5,421 nucleotides of DNA, from NCBI GenBank assembly GCA_030608745.1, contig JAUWDQ010000184.1, forward strand, positions 1-5,421, given 5' to 3'. Numbering within the stretch: the stretch's first letter is position 1; every line of letters begins with the position of its first letter. A model generated the notes under the pieces. The model was not told the DNA's origin. It ran no database searches and was given only the letters and a program-made list of their open reading frames with translations. Origin of the DNA: Pseudomonadota bacterium. Lineage in GTDB: Bacteria; Desulfobacterota; BSN033; WVXP01; G020346125. The position numbers and the translations under genes were made by a program. Shown here in pieces: positions 1-4,952 of the stretch.

Positions 1-272
1 GGTGTGTCGATAATATGGATATAGTTGTCCTTCCATGGACATGTGGTTACCGCTGAGGTAATGGTAATCCCCCTCTGCTGCTCCTGAAGCATCCAGTCCA
101 TCACCGTGTTCCCATCATGGACTTCTCCCATGCGATGAGTCCGTCCTGTGTAATAGAGGATCCTCTCGGTGAGGGTGGTCTTACCCGCATCGATGTGGGC
201 CATGAATCCGATATTCCGGGTCCGCGACAGCCTTTTTTTCCCCGCTTTTCCCTTTATCCGTTGTTCCACCAT
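1..272 (-). CDS. fusA: Elongation factor G, N-terminal part (cut by window edge)
   Basis: EF-G is the cytoplasmic translational GTPase that drives ribosomal translocation and, with RRF, ribosome recycling. The 90 visible codons hold the start of the G domain: RNIGFMAHIDAGKTT (P-loop, residues 19-33), YYTGRTHRMGEVHDG (40-54), the switch I element RGITITSA (67-74) and IIDT (87-90), which runs into the G3 motif at the window edge. The start is fixed at ATG 272, because an in-frame TGA lies only two codons upstream. The Shine-Dalgarno is weak or absent. The classic sequence E-QEQ-ERGITITSAATT reads LQEQQRGITITSAVTT here, a mild departure. The gene is transcribed divergently from the aminotransferase and has no rpsG or rpsL upstream, so it is not in the usual str-operon order. 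It could be the sole fusA or an EF-G paralogue, and the remaining roughly 600 residues would be needed to decide. Confidence 0.9.
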   Translation of the reverse strand, partial: MVEQRIKGKAGKKRLSRTRNIGFMAHIDAGKTTLTERILYYTGRTHRMGEVHDGNTVMDWMLQEQQRGITITSAVTTCPWKDNYIHIIDT

Positions 273-318
273 GGCAGCTCATGAATATTTTAAAAGCTCA
301 TAATTTCATATTTGCGCA

Positions 319-347
319 ATATTAGAGGCTTTTTCGGAAAAAGTCAA
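319..347 (-). promoter_or_regulatory. Sigma70-type promoter for the EF-G gene
   Basis: On the minus strand, TTGACT (342-347) and TAATAT (319-324) are separated by exactly 17 bp. This predicts a transcription start near 312 and an untranslated leader of about 40 nt before ATG 272. The spacer contains a near-perfect dyad, listed separately. The match to the -35/-10 consensus is read directly; activity is inferred. Confidence 0.7.
329..343. repeat. Perfect inverted repeat inside the EF-G promoter spacer
   Basis: CTTTTTC (329-335), one G, then GAAAAAG (337-343): 7-bp arms with a 1-bp centre, lying between the -10 and -35 elements of the minus-strand promoter. It is too tight for an RNA hairpin of the usual form. 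A dyad in this position could be an operator, or simply an A/T-tract that bends the promoter. No known operator was recognised. Confidence 0.5.
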
Positions 348-402
348 GGTAAGGGCTGGCTTTCCCTTTGCTGCTGGCCCTCGAAGAGTACCCCATATCT
401 CT

Positions 403-415
403 AGCACATTGTGCT
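403..415. repeat. 13-bp palindrome in the divergent intergenic region
   Basis: AGCACA (403-408), T, TGTGCT (410-415) is a perfect dyad of 6-bp arms. It lies about 52 bp upstream of the plus-strand -35 element and about 56 bp upstream of the EF-G -35 element. The position suits a transcription-factor site acting on either promoter, but no family could be assigned, and one 13-bp dyad may be chance. Confidence 0.35.
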
Positions 416-466
416 GAGGTACAACAGTTTTTCTCCAGAAATTGAGGGACCTTAGATAAATTTTCC

Positions 467-496
467 TTGACATGTGCGGAAAAGATATGATAAAAA
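467..496 (+). promoter_or_regulatory. Sigma70-type promoter upstream of the aminotransferase leader
   Basis: A perfect -35 TTGACA (467-472) is followed by an AT-rich block with two possible -10 registers: GATAAA (489-494, spacer 16) or TAAAAA (491-496, spacer 18). A start of transcription near 500 is expected. It would give a leader of about 210 nt before ATG 714, containing both terminator hairpins. No better promoter was seen between the terminators and the gene. Confidence 0.6.
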
Positions 497-601
497 TAAA
501 CGGTCTAGTACGGTGGTCAAGGAATGGGAAGGGAGTTTGGATTCTTTTATCTTTATTTTCATTGCGGGCACCCGTGACCAAGGATCCCGAGAATAGAGGA
601 G

Positions 602-635
602 AAAGGCCATGGGTGCTATGCCCCATTGCCTTTTT
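602..635 (+). terminator. Intrinsic terminator 1 in the leader
   Basis: The stem is AAAGGC (602-607) with GCCTTT (628-633), one C/T mismatch, then ATGGG (609-613) with CCCAT (622-626), closing an 8-nt loop. The run TTTTTGTTTT follows from 631. It is a textbook Rho-independent shape. An ATG at 609 lies inside its 5' arm, which argues against that ATG being a real start. Confidence 0.75.
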
Positions 636-645
636 GTTTTATATG

Positions 646-675
646 AACCATGGGGAGAATCTCCATGGTTTTTTT
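646..675 (+). terminator. Intrinsic terminator 2 in the leader
   Basis: AACCATGG (646-653) pairs with CCATGGTT (663-670). The inner AG and CT extend the stem past a GG bulge, leaving a short AAT loop, and T7 follows (669-675). The hairpin lies only 39 bp before the aminotransferase start codon, so read-through or antitermination must occur if the gene is expressed from the upstream promoter. Confidence 0.75.
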
Positions 676-713
676 ATTGGTTTGGTTTTGGAATTGAGAC
701 GAGGAGAGAAGAA

Positions 714-1901
714 ATGGCGGTTTCGAGAAAGATCCAAAAGGCGCTGGAAGGCGCCTCTTGGATAAGGAAGATGTTCGAGGAGGGGGATAGGCTAAAACAG
801 ATGTATGGTCCCAGAAAGGTCTTCGACTTCAGCCTGGGAAATCCCATCGCTGAACCCCCGGAGGAATTCTTCGAGGAATTGAAGAGAGTTTCTCATAATC
901 CCATTCCGGGGATGTGTCGATACATGTCCAACAGCGGCTACGAGGAGACCAGAAGGAGCATAGCCAGCATGCTATCCGAGGAGACGAGCCTCTCATTTAC
1001 GGGGGAGCAGATCATCATGAGCACCGGTGCTGCCGGCGGGCTCAACATCGCATTAAAATCCATTCTTGATCCCGGCGACGAGGTAATCACCCCATCCCCC
1101 TACTTCGTCGAATACCGGTTCTACGTGGACAATCATGGGGGAGTCCTAAAGCTGGTGGAAACCCGGAACGACTTTTCCCTTGACCTGGAGGCCATTGAGG
1201 CGGCTATTGGCAAAATGACCAAGGCCATTCTCGTCAATTCCCCTCATAATCCGACGGGAGTGGTTTACAGCGAGGAATCCCTTATCCAATTGGGGGAGAT
1301 TTTGGCCAGGAAGAGCGAGCAATATGGGAAGCCCATCTGCCTCCTTTGTGATGAGCCTTATAAGAAGATCGTTTACGATGATTTAGAAATTCCCGATGTC
1401 TTCTCCGTTTACGATCACTGTATCGCCATCAATTCCTACTCCAAGGATCTCTCCATTCCAGGGGAGCGAATCGGATACGTGGCCATCAGTCCCCTGGCCG
1501 AGGGGAAGGAGAAGTTAGCTGATGCTATGGCCTTCAGCAATCGGACCTTGGGATTCGTCAACGCCCCTGCACTGATGCAACGTTTGGTTGGGAAATTAAT
1601 GCACGTATCGGTGGACATTTCAGAATATCAGGAGAAACGGGACCTCCTCTACAACGCCCTCGCAGATTTCGGATATTCCATGGTCAAGCCAATGGGTGCA
1701 TTCTACCTCTTCCCCCGGTGTCCCATTGACGATGATGTCGCCTTCGTCAGGGCGCTGCAGGCCAAAAACATCCTCACAGTACCCGGAAGGGGTTTCGGAA
1801 AACCGGGCCATATCAGAATCGCTTACTGCGTGGAGAGATGGGTAATCGAAAATTCGCTCGATGGATTCAGGGAATTGGCAATCGAGTATGGCAAAAGATG
1901 A
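714..1901 (+). CDS. PLP-dependent class I/II aminotransferase (fold type I)
   Basis: A 395-residue cytoplasmic enzyme that moves an amino group between an amino acid and a 2-oxo acid through a pyridoxal-phosphate Schiff base. The visible family residues, numbered from ATG 714, are: FSLGNP near the N-terminus, SNSGYEETRRSIA, STGAAGGLN (phosphate-binding region), N179 in NSPHNPTG, D213 and Y216 in CDEPY (cofactor N1 and O3), the Schiff-base lysine K244 in SYSKDLSIPGERIGY, and R368 in HIRIAY (substrate carboxylate). The length is normal for the aspartate/aromatic aminotransferase group. I chose the start at 714 because GGAGAG sits 7 nt upstream and the alignable sequence begins there. The same frame is open from ATG 609, but that extension runs through both terminators. 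Exact substrate is unknown; aspartate, tyrosine or another 2-oxoglutarate-dependent donor are possible. The neighbours do not define a pathway. Confidence 0.92.
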   Translation: MAVSRKIQKALEGASWIRKMFEEGDRLKQMYGPRKVFDFSLGNPIAEPPEEFFEELKRVSHNPIPGMCRYMSNSGYEETRRSIASMLSEETSLSFTGEQIIMSTGAAGGLNIALKSILDPGDEVITPSPYFVEYRFYVDNHGGVLKLVETRNDFSLDLEAIEAAIGKMTKAILVNSPHNPTGVVYSEESLIQLGEILARKSEQYGKPICLLCDEPYKKIVYDDLEIPDVFSVYDHCIAINSYSKDLSIPGERIGYVAISPLAEGKEKLADAMAFSNRTLGFVNAPALMQRLVGKLMHVSVDISEYQEKRDLLYNALADFGYSMVKPMGAFYLFPRCPIDDDVAFVRALQAKNILTVPGRGFGKPGHIRIAYCVERWVIENSLDGFRELAIEYGKR

Positions 1902-1923
1902 TTCTATCCATGAATCTGCCCCC

Positions 1924-1952
1924 AATGCGCCCGGCGGTTCGAAACCCGCATT
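1924..1952. repeat. Imperfect palindrome overlapping the kdsB -35 region
   Basis: AATGCG (1924-1929) is complementary to CGCATT (1947-1952), and GGTT (1936-1939) to AACC (1943-1946), with a six-base left bulge. The right arm ends inside the TTGACA of the kdsB promoter. No T-tract follows, so it is not a standard terminator for the aminotransferase. The central GGTTCGAAACC resembles a tRNA T-arm, but no tRNA surrounds it. Confidence 0.4.
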
Positions 1953-1979
1953 GACAATGGTTATGGATTGTTTTAAGCT
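1951..1979 (+). promoter_or_regulatory. Sigma70-type promoter for kdsB
   Basis: A perfect TTGACA (1951-1956), 17-bp spacer and TAAGCT (1974-1979, three of six consensus bases including both ends) predict a start near 1986 and a leader of about 23 nt that carries the GGAGAAAGG ribosome binding site (1992-2000). The -10 overlaps an AT palindrome TTTTAAGCTTTTAAAA (1971-1986). Confidence 0.6.
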
Positions 1980-2008
1980 TTTAAAAATGCCGGAGAAAGG
2001 GCCTCTTT

Positions 2009-2800
2009 ATGGCCATAGCCGCTGTCATTCCCGCCCGTTACCATTCCAGCCGATTTCCGGGTAAGCCCCTTGCTGATATCTGTGGCAAGCCCATGGTTCA
2101 ACACGTTTACGAGAGGGCGAAGGAGGCTACATTGGTGGGCGAGACTATTGTGGCGACGGAAGACGCCCGGATCGCCGACGTCGTGCGAAAATTCGGTGGG
2201 AAAGTCGTGATGACCTCACCGGGCCACCGGACGGGAACGGAGCGGGTAGCCGAAGTAGCTGGAGGGATAGAGGCTGAAATCATCGCAAATATCCAGGGGG
2301 ACGAACCGTTAATCTGCGGTGAGATCATCGATGAAGCCATAAGACCCTTGATATCGGATGAGTCCATCCATATCTCCACCCTTAAAAGCCCCATTACCCG
2401 TGTTAGTGATTGGTTCAATCCCAACGTGGTCAAAGTGGTAACGGATCGGGAAGGATTTGCCCTCTATTTCTCCAGATCTCCCATTCCCTTCTCTCACCAT
2501 AAACCTGAGTGGGATGGCCGGTTCATCTTCCCAGAACAGGAATATGAAGATGGCTCTCTTCCCTCGGGTCCCCTTTACAGGCATATTGGCCTCTATGTTT
2601 ATAGGCGGTCCCTCCTTTTATCCATAAGTCAGATGGAGCCGACCCCATTGGAGACTACCGAGGGATTGGAACAGCTTCGGCTCTTGGAAAATGGATGGCG
2701 GATGAAGGTAGTTCCTATCGATTACCATCCCATAGGCGTGGATACCCCGGAAGACCTTAGGGAGGTGAGGGAAATGCTGGCTAGAGAGGATTTTCCTTGA
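2009..2800 (+). CDS. kdsB: 3-deoxy-manno-octulosonate cytidylyltransferase (CMP-Kdo synthetase)
   Basis: KdsB couples CTP and Kdo to give CMP-Kdo and pyrophosphate in the cytoplasm, the activated sugar used by WaaA to build the LPS inner core. The 263-residue protein shows the family in order: AVIPARYHSSRFPGKPL (residues 5-21, with R10 and K19 at the nucleotide site), VATEDARI (48-55), TSPGHRTGTERVAEV (69-83), NIQGDEPLI (94-102, D98 binding metal), NPNVVKVVTDREGFALYFSR (137-156), HIGLYVYRR (192-200), LEQLRLLENGWRMKVV (220-235) and IGVDTPEDL (242-250, D245 the second metal ligand). The start at 2009 has GGAGAAAGG 8 nt upstream and begins directly at the first beta strand. Residues about 162-188 form a longer loop than in E. 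coli KdsB, accounting for the extra length. Its presence implies a diderm cell with Kdo-containing LPS. Confidence 0.97.
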   Translation: MAIAAVIPARYHSSRFPGKPLADICGKPMVQHVYERAKEATLVGETIVATEDARIADVVRKFGGKVVMTSPGHRTGTERVAEVAGGIEAEIIANIQGDEPLICGEIIDEAIRPLISDESIHISTLKSPITRVSDWFNPNVVKVVTDREGFALYFSRSPIPFSHHKPEWDGRFIFPEQEYEDGSLPSGPLYRHIGLYVYRRSLLLSISQMEPTPLETTEGLEQLRLLENGWRMKVVPIDYHPIGVDTPEDLREVREMLAREDFP

Positions 2801-2825
2801 TATTCTGTAAATTTTCTGATATATT
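2797..2825 (+). promoter_or_regulatory. Promoter for the lipoprotein gene, overlapping the kdsB stop
   Basis: TTGATA (2797-2802), 17-bp spacer and TATATT (2820-2825) each match five of six consensus bases. The -35 includes the TGA stop of kdsB. A start of transcription 7 bp after the -10 would fall near 2832, only about 5 nt before the ATG at 2837, so the transcript would be nearly leaderless. This fits the lack of any Shine-Dalgarno there. Confidence 0.65.
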
Positions 2826-2836
2826 ATCAAATAGTT

Positions 2837-3688
2837 ATGAAACTGAAACTGCTCAAAAGCCCACGGAGAGCCAAACTTGTTCCTTTTCTCGTTTTCTTTC
2901 TCACCGCTTGTTCCCTCCTTCCTTGGTTGAAAAGCGAAAATCGATCCTATAGAAAAATGAAGGAGAAAGCCCTGGCTGACCAAGAAGTGGTCATCATTGA
3001 TGGAGAGGAATATGTAAAGATAGTTGATGGCGAAAGGGAAGGAAATCTTAGGGGAGGGCGATACCGATATATTCCCGTCGATGAATATCTTTCGAAACGA
3101 GACGGATTTTCGGGTCCCCAAGGGCAAGAGGCAGTGGGGGAGGAATCAGTCCTGCTGCCCGAGAAGGAGACCATAACCAAATCTTACGAGATGCCCAAAA
3201 CTACTTCGAGGGAAAGGACCGAGACGACCGCTTCTTCTTCCGTCGAGCTGAGGAGGAAGATCATTATTACTCCTTTCGAGGACCAAGAACCCGATGGTAA
3301 TTGGGGAGAAATGGTGGCGGACCGATTACGCGAATCCCTGGAAAGTCGAACAGATAGGATACTCTGTTTGGATGATGAGGTCATCTTGGATTATCTCAAC
3401 ACGAGGGGAATTAAATCCATTCGATTGGATGATCCCATGGTTTTGAGGGTAGCCAATACCGTTTTCGGAGCCCATGTCCTTCTTTACGGAGCCCTTTCTG
3501 GACCGTATGTTGCGGCCTCCACGAGCAAGGGGGGTGACGGGGAGGATACGGCCTTGGCCATTGTTCGAATCCAAGTAAAACTCGTTGAAGCTGCCACGGG
3601 CCGAGTGATGAAGGCTTTTGAGGAAAGAAACCCCATTTTTGCAACGGAGGAGAAGGGGGGAATTCTCTCGAGACAAGACGAAGCTTAA
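2837..3688 (+). CDS. CsgG/FlgT-like outer-membrane lipoprotein, 5' part up to a frameshift
   Basis: The predicted protein starts with a basic stretch, a hydrophobic segment (residues 14-24) and a lipobox LTAC with the lipid-accepting cysteine C25, so it is exported by Sec and processed by signal peptidase II. Residues 26-140 are polar and rich in E, K, R, S and T with no recognised fold, and look like a linker. Residues 141-262 (KIIITPFEDQ ... NWGEMVADRLRESL ... GAHVLLYGALSG ... AIVRIQVKLVEAATGRVMKAFEER) follow the pattern of CsgG/TolB-N-like periplasmic alpha/beta domains, in which a conserved PFED-type strand precedes a helix and later strands describe a variable attribute. True residues end near K273; the last ten, after the G6 run at 3655-3660, are out of frame. 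Joined with the next entry, the protein would be about 395 residues. Function is not defined; related proteins act in envelope assembly or flagellar base structures. Confidence 0.72.
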   Translation: MKLKLLKSPRRAKLVPFLVFFLTACSLLPWLKSENRSYRKMKEKALADQEVVIIDGEEYVKIVDGEREGNLRGGRYRYIPVDEYLSKRDGFSGPQGQEAVGEESVLLPEKETITKSYEMPKTTSRERTETTASSSVELRRKIIITPFEDQEPDGNWGEMVADRLRESLESRTDRILCLDDEVILDYLNTRGIKSIRLDDPMVLRVANTVFGAHVLLYGALSGPYVAASTSKGGDGEDTALAIVRIQVKLVEAATGRVMKAFEERNPIFATEEKGGILSRQDEA

Positions 3689-4025
3689 GGCCATCCAGTT
3701 GGCCATAGAAGAACTGACGGGTAACATTATCACTGAGATAAACCACATGGGGTGGTACACACGAATTGCTAAAATCGATGGGAACAGGATTTATCTCAAT
3801 GCAGGGCGACTCACCGGGTTGAAAGTCGGGGACCTCATGGATGTCTATGGGCCGGGAGGAGGTAAAATAGAGCAGATAGTTGAGATTCCCAAGGATCCCT
3901 TTGGAGGCCACCGGAAGGGACAGGTCAAGGTTTCTCAACTTTTTGGGACCGATGCGGCGATGGCTCGCATTACCAATGGGGGGAATTTTGCCCTCAGCGA
4001 CGTTGTGAGGCCATCCACCTATTAG
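3618..4025 (+). pseudogene. Frame-shifted 3' part of the lipoprotein, FlgT C-terminal-like domain
   Basis: This frame carries the rest of the gene above; the ATG at 3618 is not a credible start, since codons before about 3657 are a shadow of the upstream frame. Removing one G from the G6 run (3655-3660) gives a smooth EEKGEFSRDKTKLKAIQLAIEEL. After a helix (KAIQLAIEELTGNIITEI) comes a small beta domain, GNRIYLNAGRLTGLKVGDLMDVYGP, then QVKVSQLFGTDAAMARI and NFALSDVVRP. This is the pattern of FlgT C-terminal-like domains, where an intrinsic 'YLNAGRxxGxxVGDxxxVY' is followed by a 'GxxxGxxxVxxV' strand pair. The domain is intact to a normal TAG at 4023-4025, which suggests recent damage, a sequencing or assembly error, or frameshifting rather than old decay. 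Confidence 0.65.
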
Positions 4026-4105
4026 ATGGGAATAGATAGGAGATCATAGCAAAAGGAGGGTAAAAGCCAAGGGAAAGATCATAATCACCAAAGGGAGTTT
4101 AGAAG

Positions 4106-4588
4106 ATGTTTGATATCGGGGATAAGGCCGTTTATCCGGGTCACGGGGTTGGAGTAATCGAGGCTATCGAGAGCAAGGCGATATCTGGGAGGGAGCAATT
4201 ATTCTTTATCCTAAGGATATTTGATAATGGAATGACTATTATGATCCCCACGGGGAACGTGGATGTCGTTGGACTGAGGGGGGTCATCCCATCCATGGAA
4301 ATACCAAGGGTATTTCAAATCCTGAAAAAGAGGCGGATTTCCCTGGACACCCAGACGTGGAATCGGAGGTATCGGGAGTACATGGTTAAAATCAACACGG
4401 GTTCCATTTTTTCCATCGCTGAGGTTTTGCGCGACCTTCAGGTACTCAAGATGGAAAAGGACCTCTCCTTTGGGGAGCGAAAGATCCTAGACACGGCCGA
4501 AAATCTCCTGGTTAAGGAGCTCGCTGTAGCAAGGGATGTTGAGGAATCAGAAATGCTCATGGAAATAAGAAAGATCTTCGAACCATGA
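4106..4588 (+). CDS. carD: CarD/CdnL-family RNA polymerase-binding transcription regulator
   Basis: CarD-family proteins bind the beta subunit of RNA polymerase and stabilise open promoter complexes, notably at rRNA promoters. The 160-residue protein has the expected two-part form. The N-terminal Tudor-like RNAP-interaction domain starts FDIGDKAVYPGHGVGVIEAIE and continues to IMIPTGNVDVVGLRGV (to about residue 60). The C-terminal helical DNA-binding domain contains DTQTWNRRYREYMVKINTGS and IAEVLRDL, with the tryptophan at W85, the position of the minor-groove wedge Trp in the mycobacterial protein. It continues through LSFGERKILDTAENLLVKEL to a short acidic tail. AAGGGAG (4091-4097) is 8 nt before the ATG. 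The gene is 80 bp after the lipoprotein stop, with no clear promoter of its own, so co-transcription is likely. A CarD gene followed by a PIN/TRAM gene occurs in several phyla. Confidence 0.93.
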   Translation: MFDIGDKAVYPGHGVGVIEAIESKAISGREQLFFILRIFDNGMTIMIPTGNVDVVGLRGVIPSMEIPRVFQILKKRRISLDTQTWNRRYREYMVKINTGSIFSIAEVLRDLQVLKMEKDLSFGERKILDTAENLLVKELAVARDVEESEMLMEIRKIFEP

Positions 4589-4605
4589 ATGGTTCCGATT
4601 CGAAG
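4576..4605 (+). repeat. Hairpin over the carD stop codon
   Basis: CTTCGAA (4576-4582) is a perfect complement of TTCGAAG (4599-4605), and within it AACCA (4581-4585) can pair with TGGTT (4590-4594). The carD TGA (4586-4588) lies in the loop region. No T-run follows directly; the next stretch is AT-rich and then pyrimidine-rich. It may be a weak or Rho-assisted 3' end, or an mRNA-stabilising structure. Confidence 0.4.
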
Positions 4606-4686
4606 GTTGAAGAATGGAATATTAATTTATTCTCCTCTGTTTCTCTCCCTCAACCCCTCCGATAACCGAATCCCCGATTGCATGGC

Positions 4687-4742
4687 TTCGCCTTAAGGCG
4701 GCGAAAGAGGCCCCTCCCCTTCCATGGGGCGGGAAGGGCCTG
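4687..4742 (+). repeat. Two hairpins in the carD to yacL-like spacer
   Basis: TTCGCC (4687-4692) pairs with GGCGAA (4700-4705), and just after it AGGCCC (4708-4713) pairs with GGGCCT (4736-4741), continued past a mismatch by TCCC/GGGA (4715-4718 with 4731-4734). These are strong stems but have no T-tract on either strand, so they are not intrinsic terminators. They would lie about 40 nt before the next ATG. The rest of 4589-4781 holds no gene that I can support. Confidence 0.45.
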
Positions 4743-4781
4743 AAAATCTATCGAATCCATTTTACGCACGGGAGGTCACGA

Positions 4782-4952
4782 ATGGGTACTATGATATTAC
4801 GCTTTTTTCTTATCCTCATTTGCTCCATTGGCGGGTTCTTCATTGCGGGGGAGCTCTTCGGGACAAAGTGGGCTTTCCTATGGGGCTGGTTACGCAGGCA
4901 AATCGACTCTAATCAAGCTCCTCACCGATGGAGTGCAGAAATTAGAAACTAA
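4782..4952 (+). CDS. N-terminal fragment of a membrane protein, probably YacL-type PIN/TRAM
   Basis: ATG 4782 has a perfect GGAGG (4771-4775) 6 nt upstream. The product starts MGTMILRFFLILICSIGGFF and continues IAGELFGTKWAFLWG: a short start, then one clear transmembrane helix (residues about 5-22) and a glycine-bearing turn. This is how YacL-type membrane-anchored PIN/TRAM proteins begin, and those often directly follow carD, so the assignment rests on context plus a short hydrophobic start. After residue about 34 the reading becomes hydrophilic and unlike a second membrane helix (WLRRQIDSNQAPHRW), because the DNA has changed origin. The frame stops at 4952, giving only 56 residues. The true gene is therefore cut at about 4880 rather than ending normally. 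Confidence 0.5.
   Translation: MGTMILRFFLILICSIGGFFIAGELFGTKWAFLWGWLRRQIDSNQAPHRWSAEIRN

Larger units (their letters stand above)
500..713 (+). promoter_or_regulatory. Long structured leader, candidate attenuator (or short terminated ncRNA)
   Basis: This stretch has no convincing coding content and lies between the promoter at 467-496 and the aminotransferase start. Its 5' half can pair TGGTCA (514-519) with TGACCA (575-580) and holds a small hairpin GCGG-GCAC-CCGT near 564-575. The 3' half carries two T-tailed hairpins. CCCCAT (621-626), in the 3' arm of the first, is complementary to ATGGGG (650-655), in the 5' arm of the second, so an alternative helix would break both. That is the usual logic of an attenuator or riboswitch. 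I looked for T-box, SAM, TPP, glycine, fluoride and c-di-GMP signatures by eye and recognised none. The alternative is a separate RNA of about 135 nt ending at the first terminator. No ligand is proposed. Confidence 0.45.

Noticed and set aside
460..470. ATTTTCCTTGA shared with 2790-2800, both leading into a -35 element
   Set aside because: At 2790-2800 it simply encodes the last residues and stop of KdsB, so the 11-base match is probably chance.
609..713. A 35-codon N-terminal extension of the aminotransferase from ATG 609
   Set aside because: It runs through two intrinsic terminators, has low-complexity aromatic content unlike the family, and the ATG at 714 has a good Shine-Dalgarno and the right family start.
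306..765. Open frames on either strand in the divergent intergenic region
   Set aside because: They overlap promoters and terminators, lack ribosome binding sites and have no coherent protein pattern.
1933..1950. tRNA-like T-arm GGTTCGAAACC
   Set aside because: The flanking five-base stem does not pair, and no acceptor, D or anticodon arms are found around it.
4607..4633. Possible promoter for the yacL-like gene (TTGAAG, TATTCT)
   Set aside because: The spacer is only 15 bp and both boxes match four of six bases, so it is too weak to report as a feature.
4724..4912. 62-codon open frame in the spacer and junction region
   Set aside because: It runs out of frame over the yacL-like start, whose own frame has a perfect Shine-Dalgarno, and shows no recognisable protein character.
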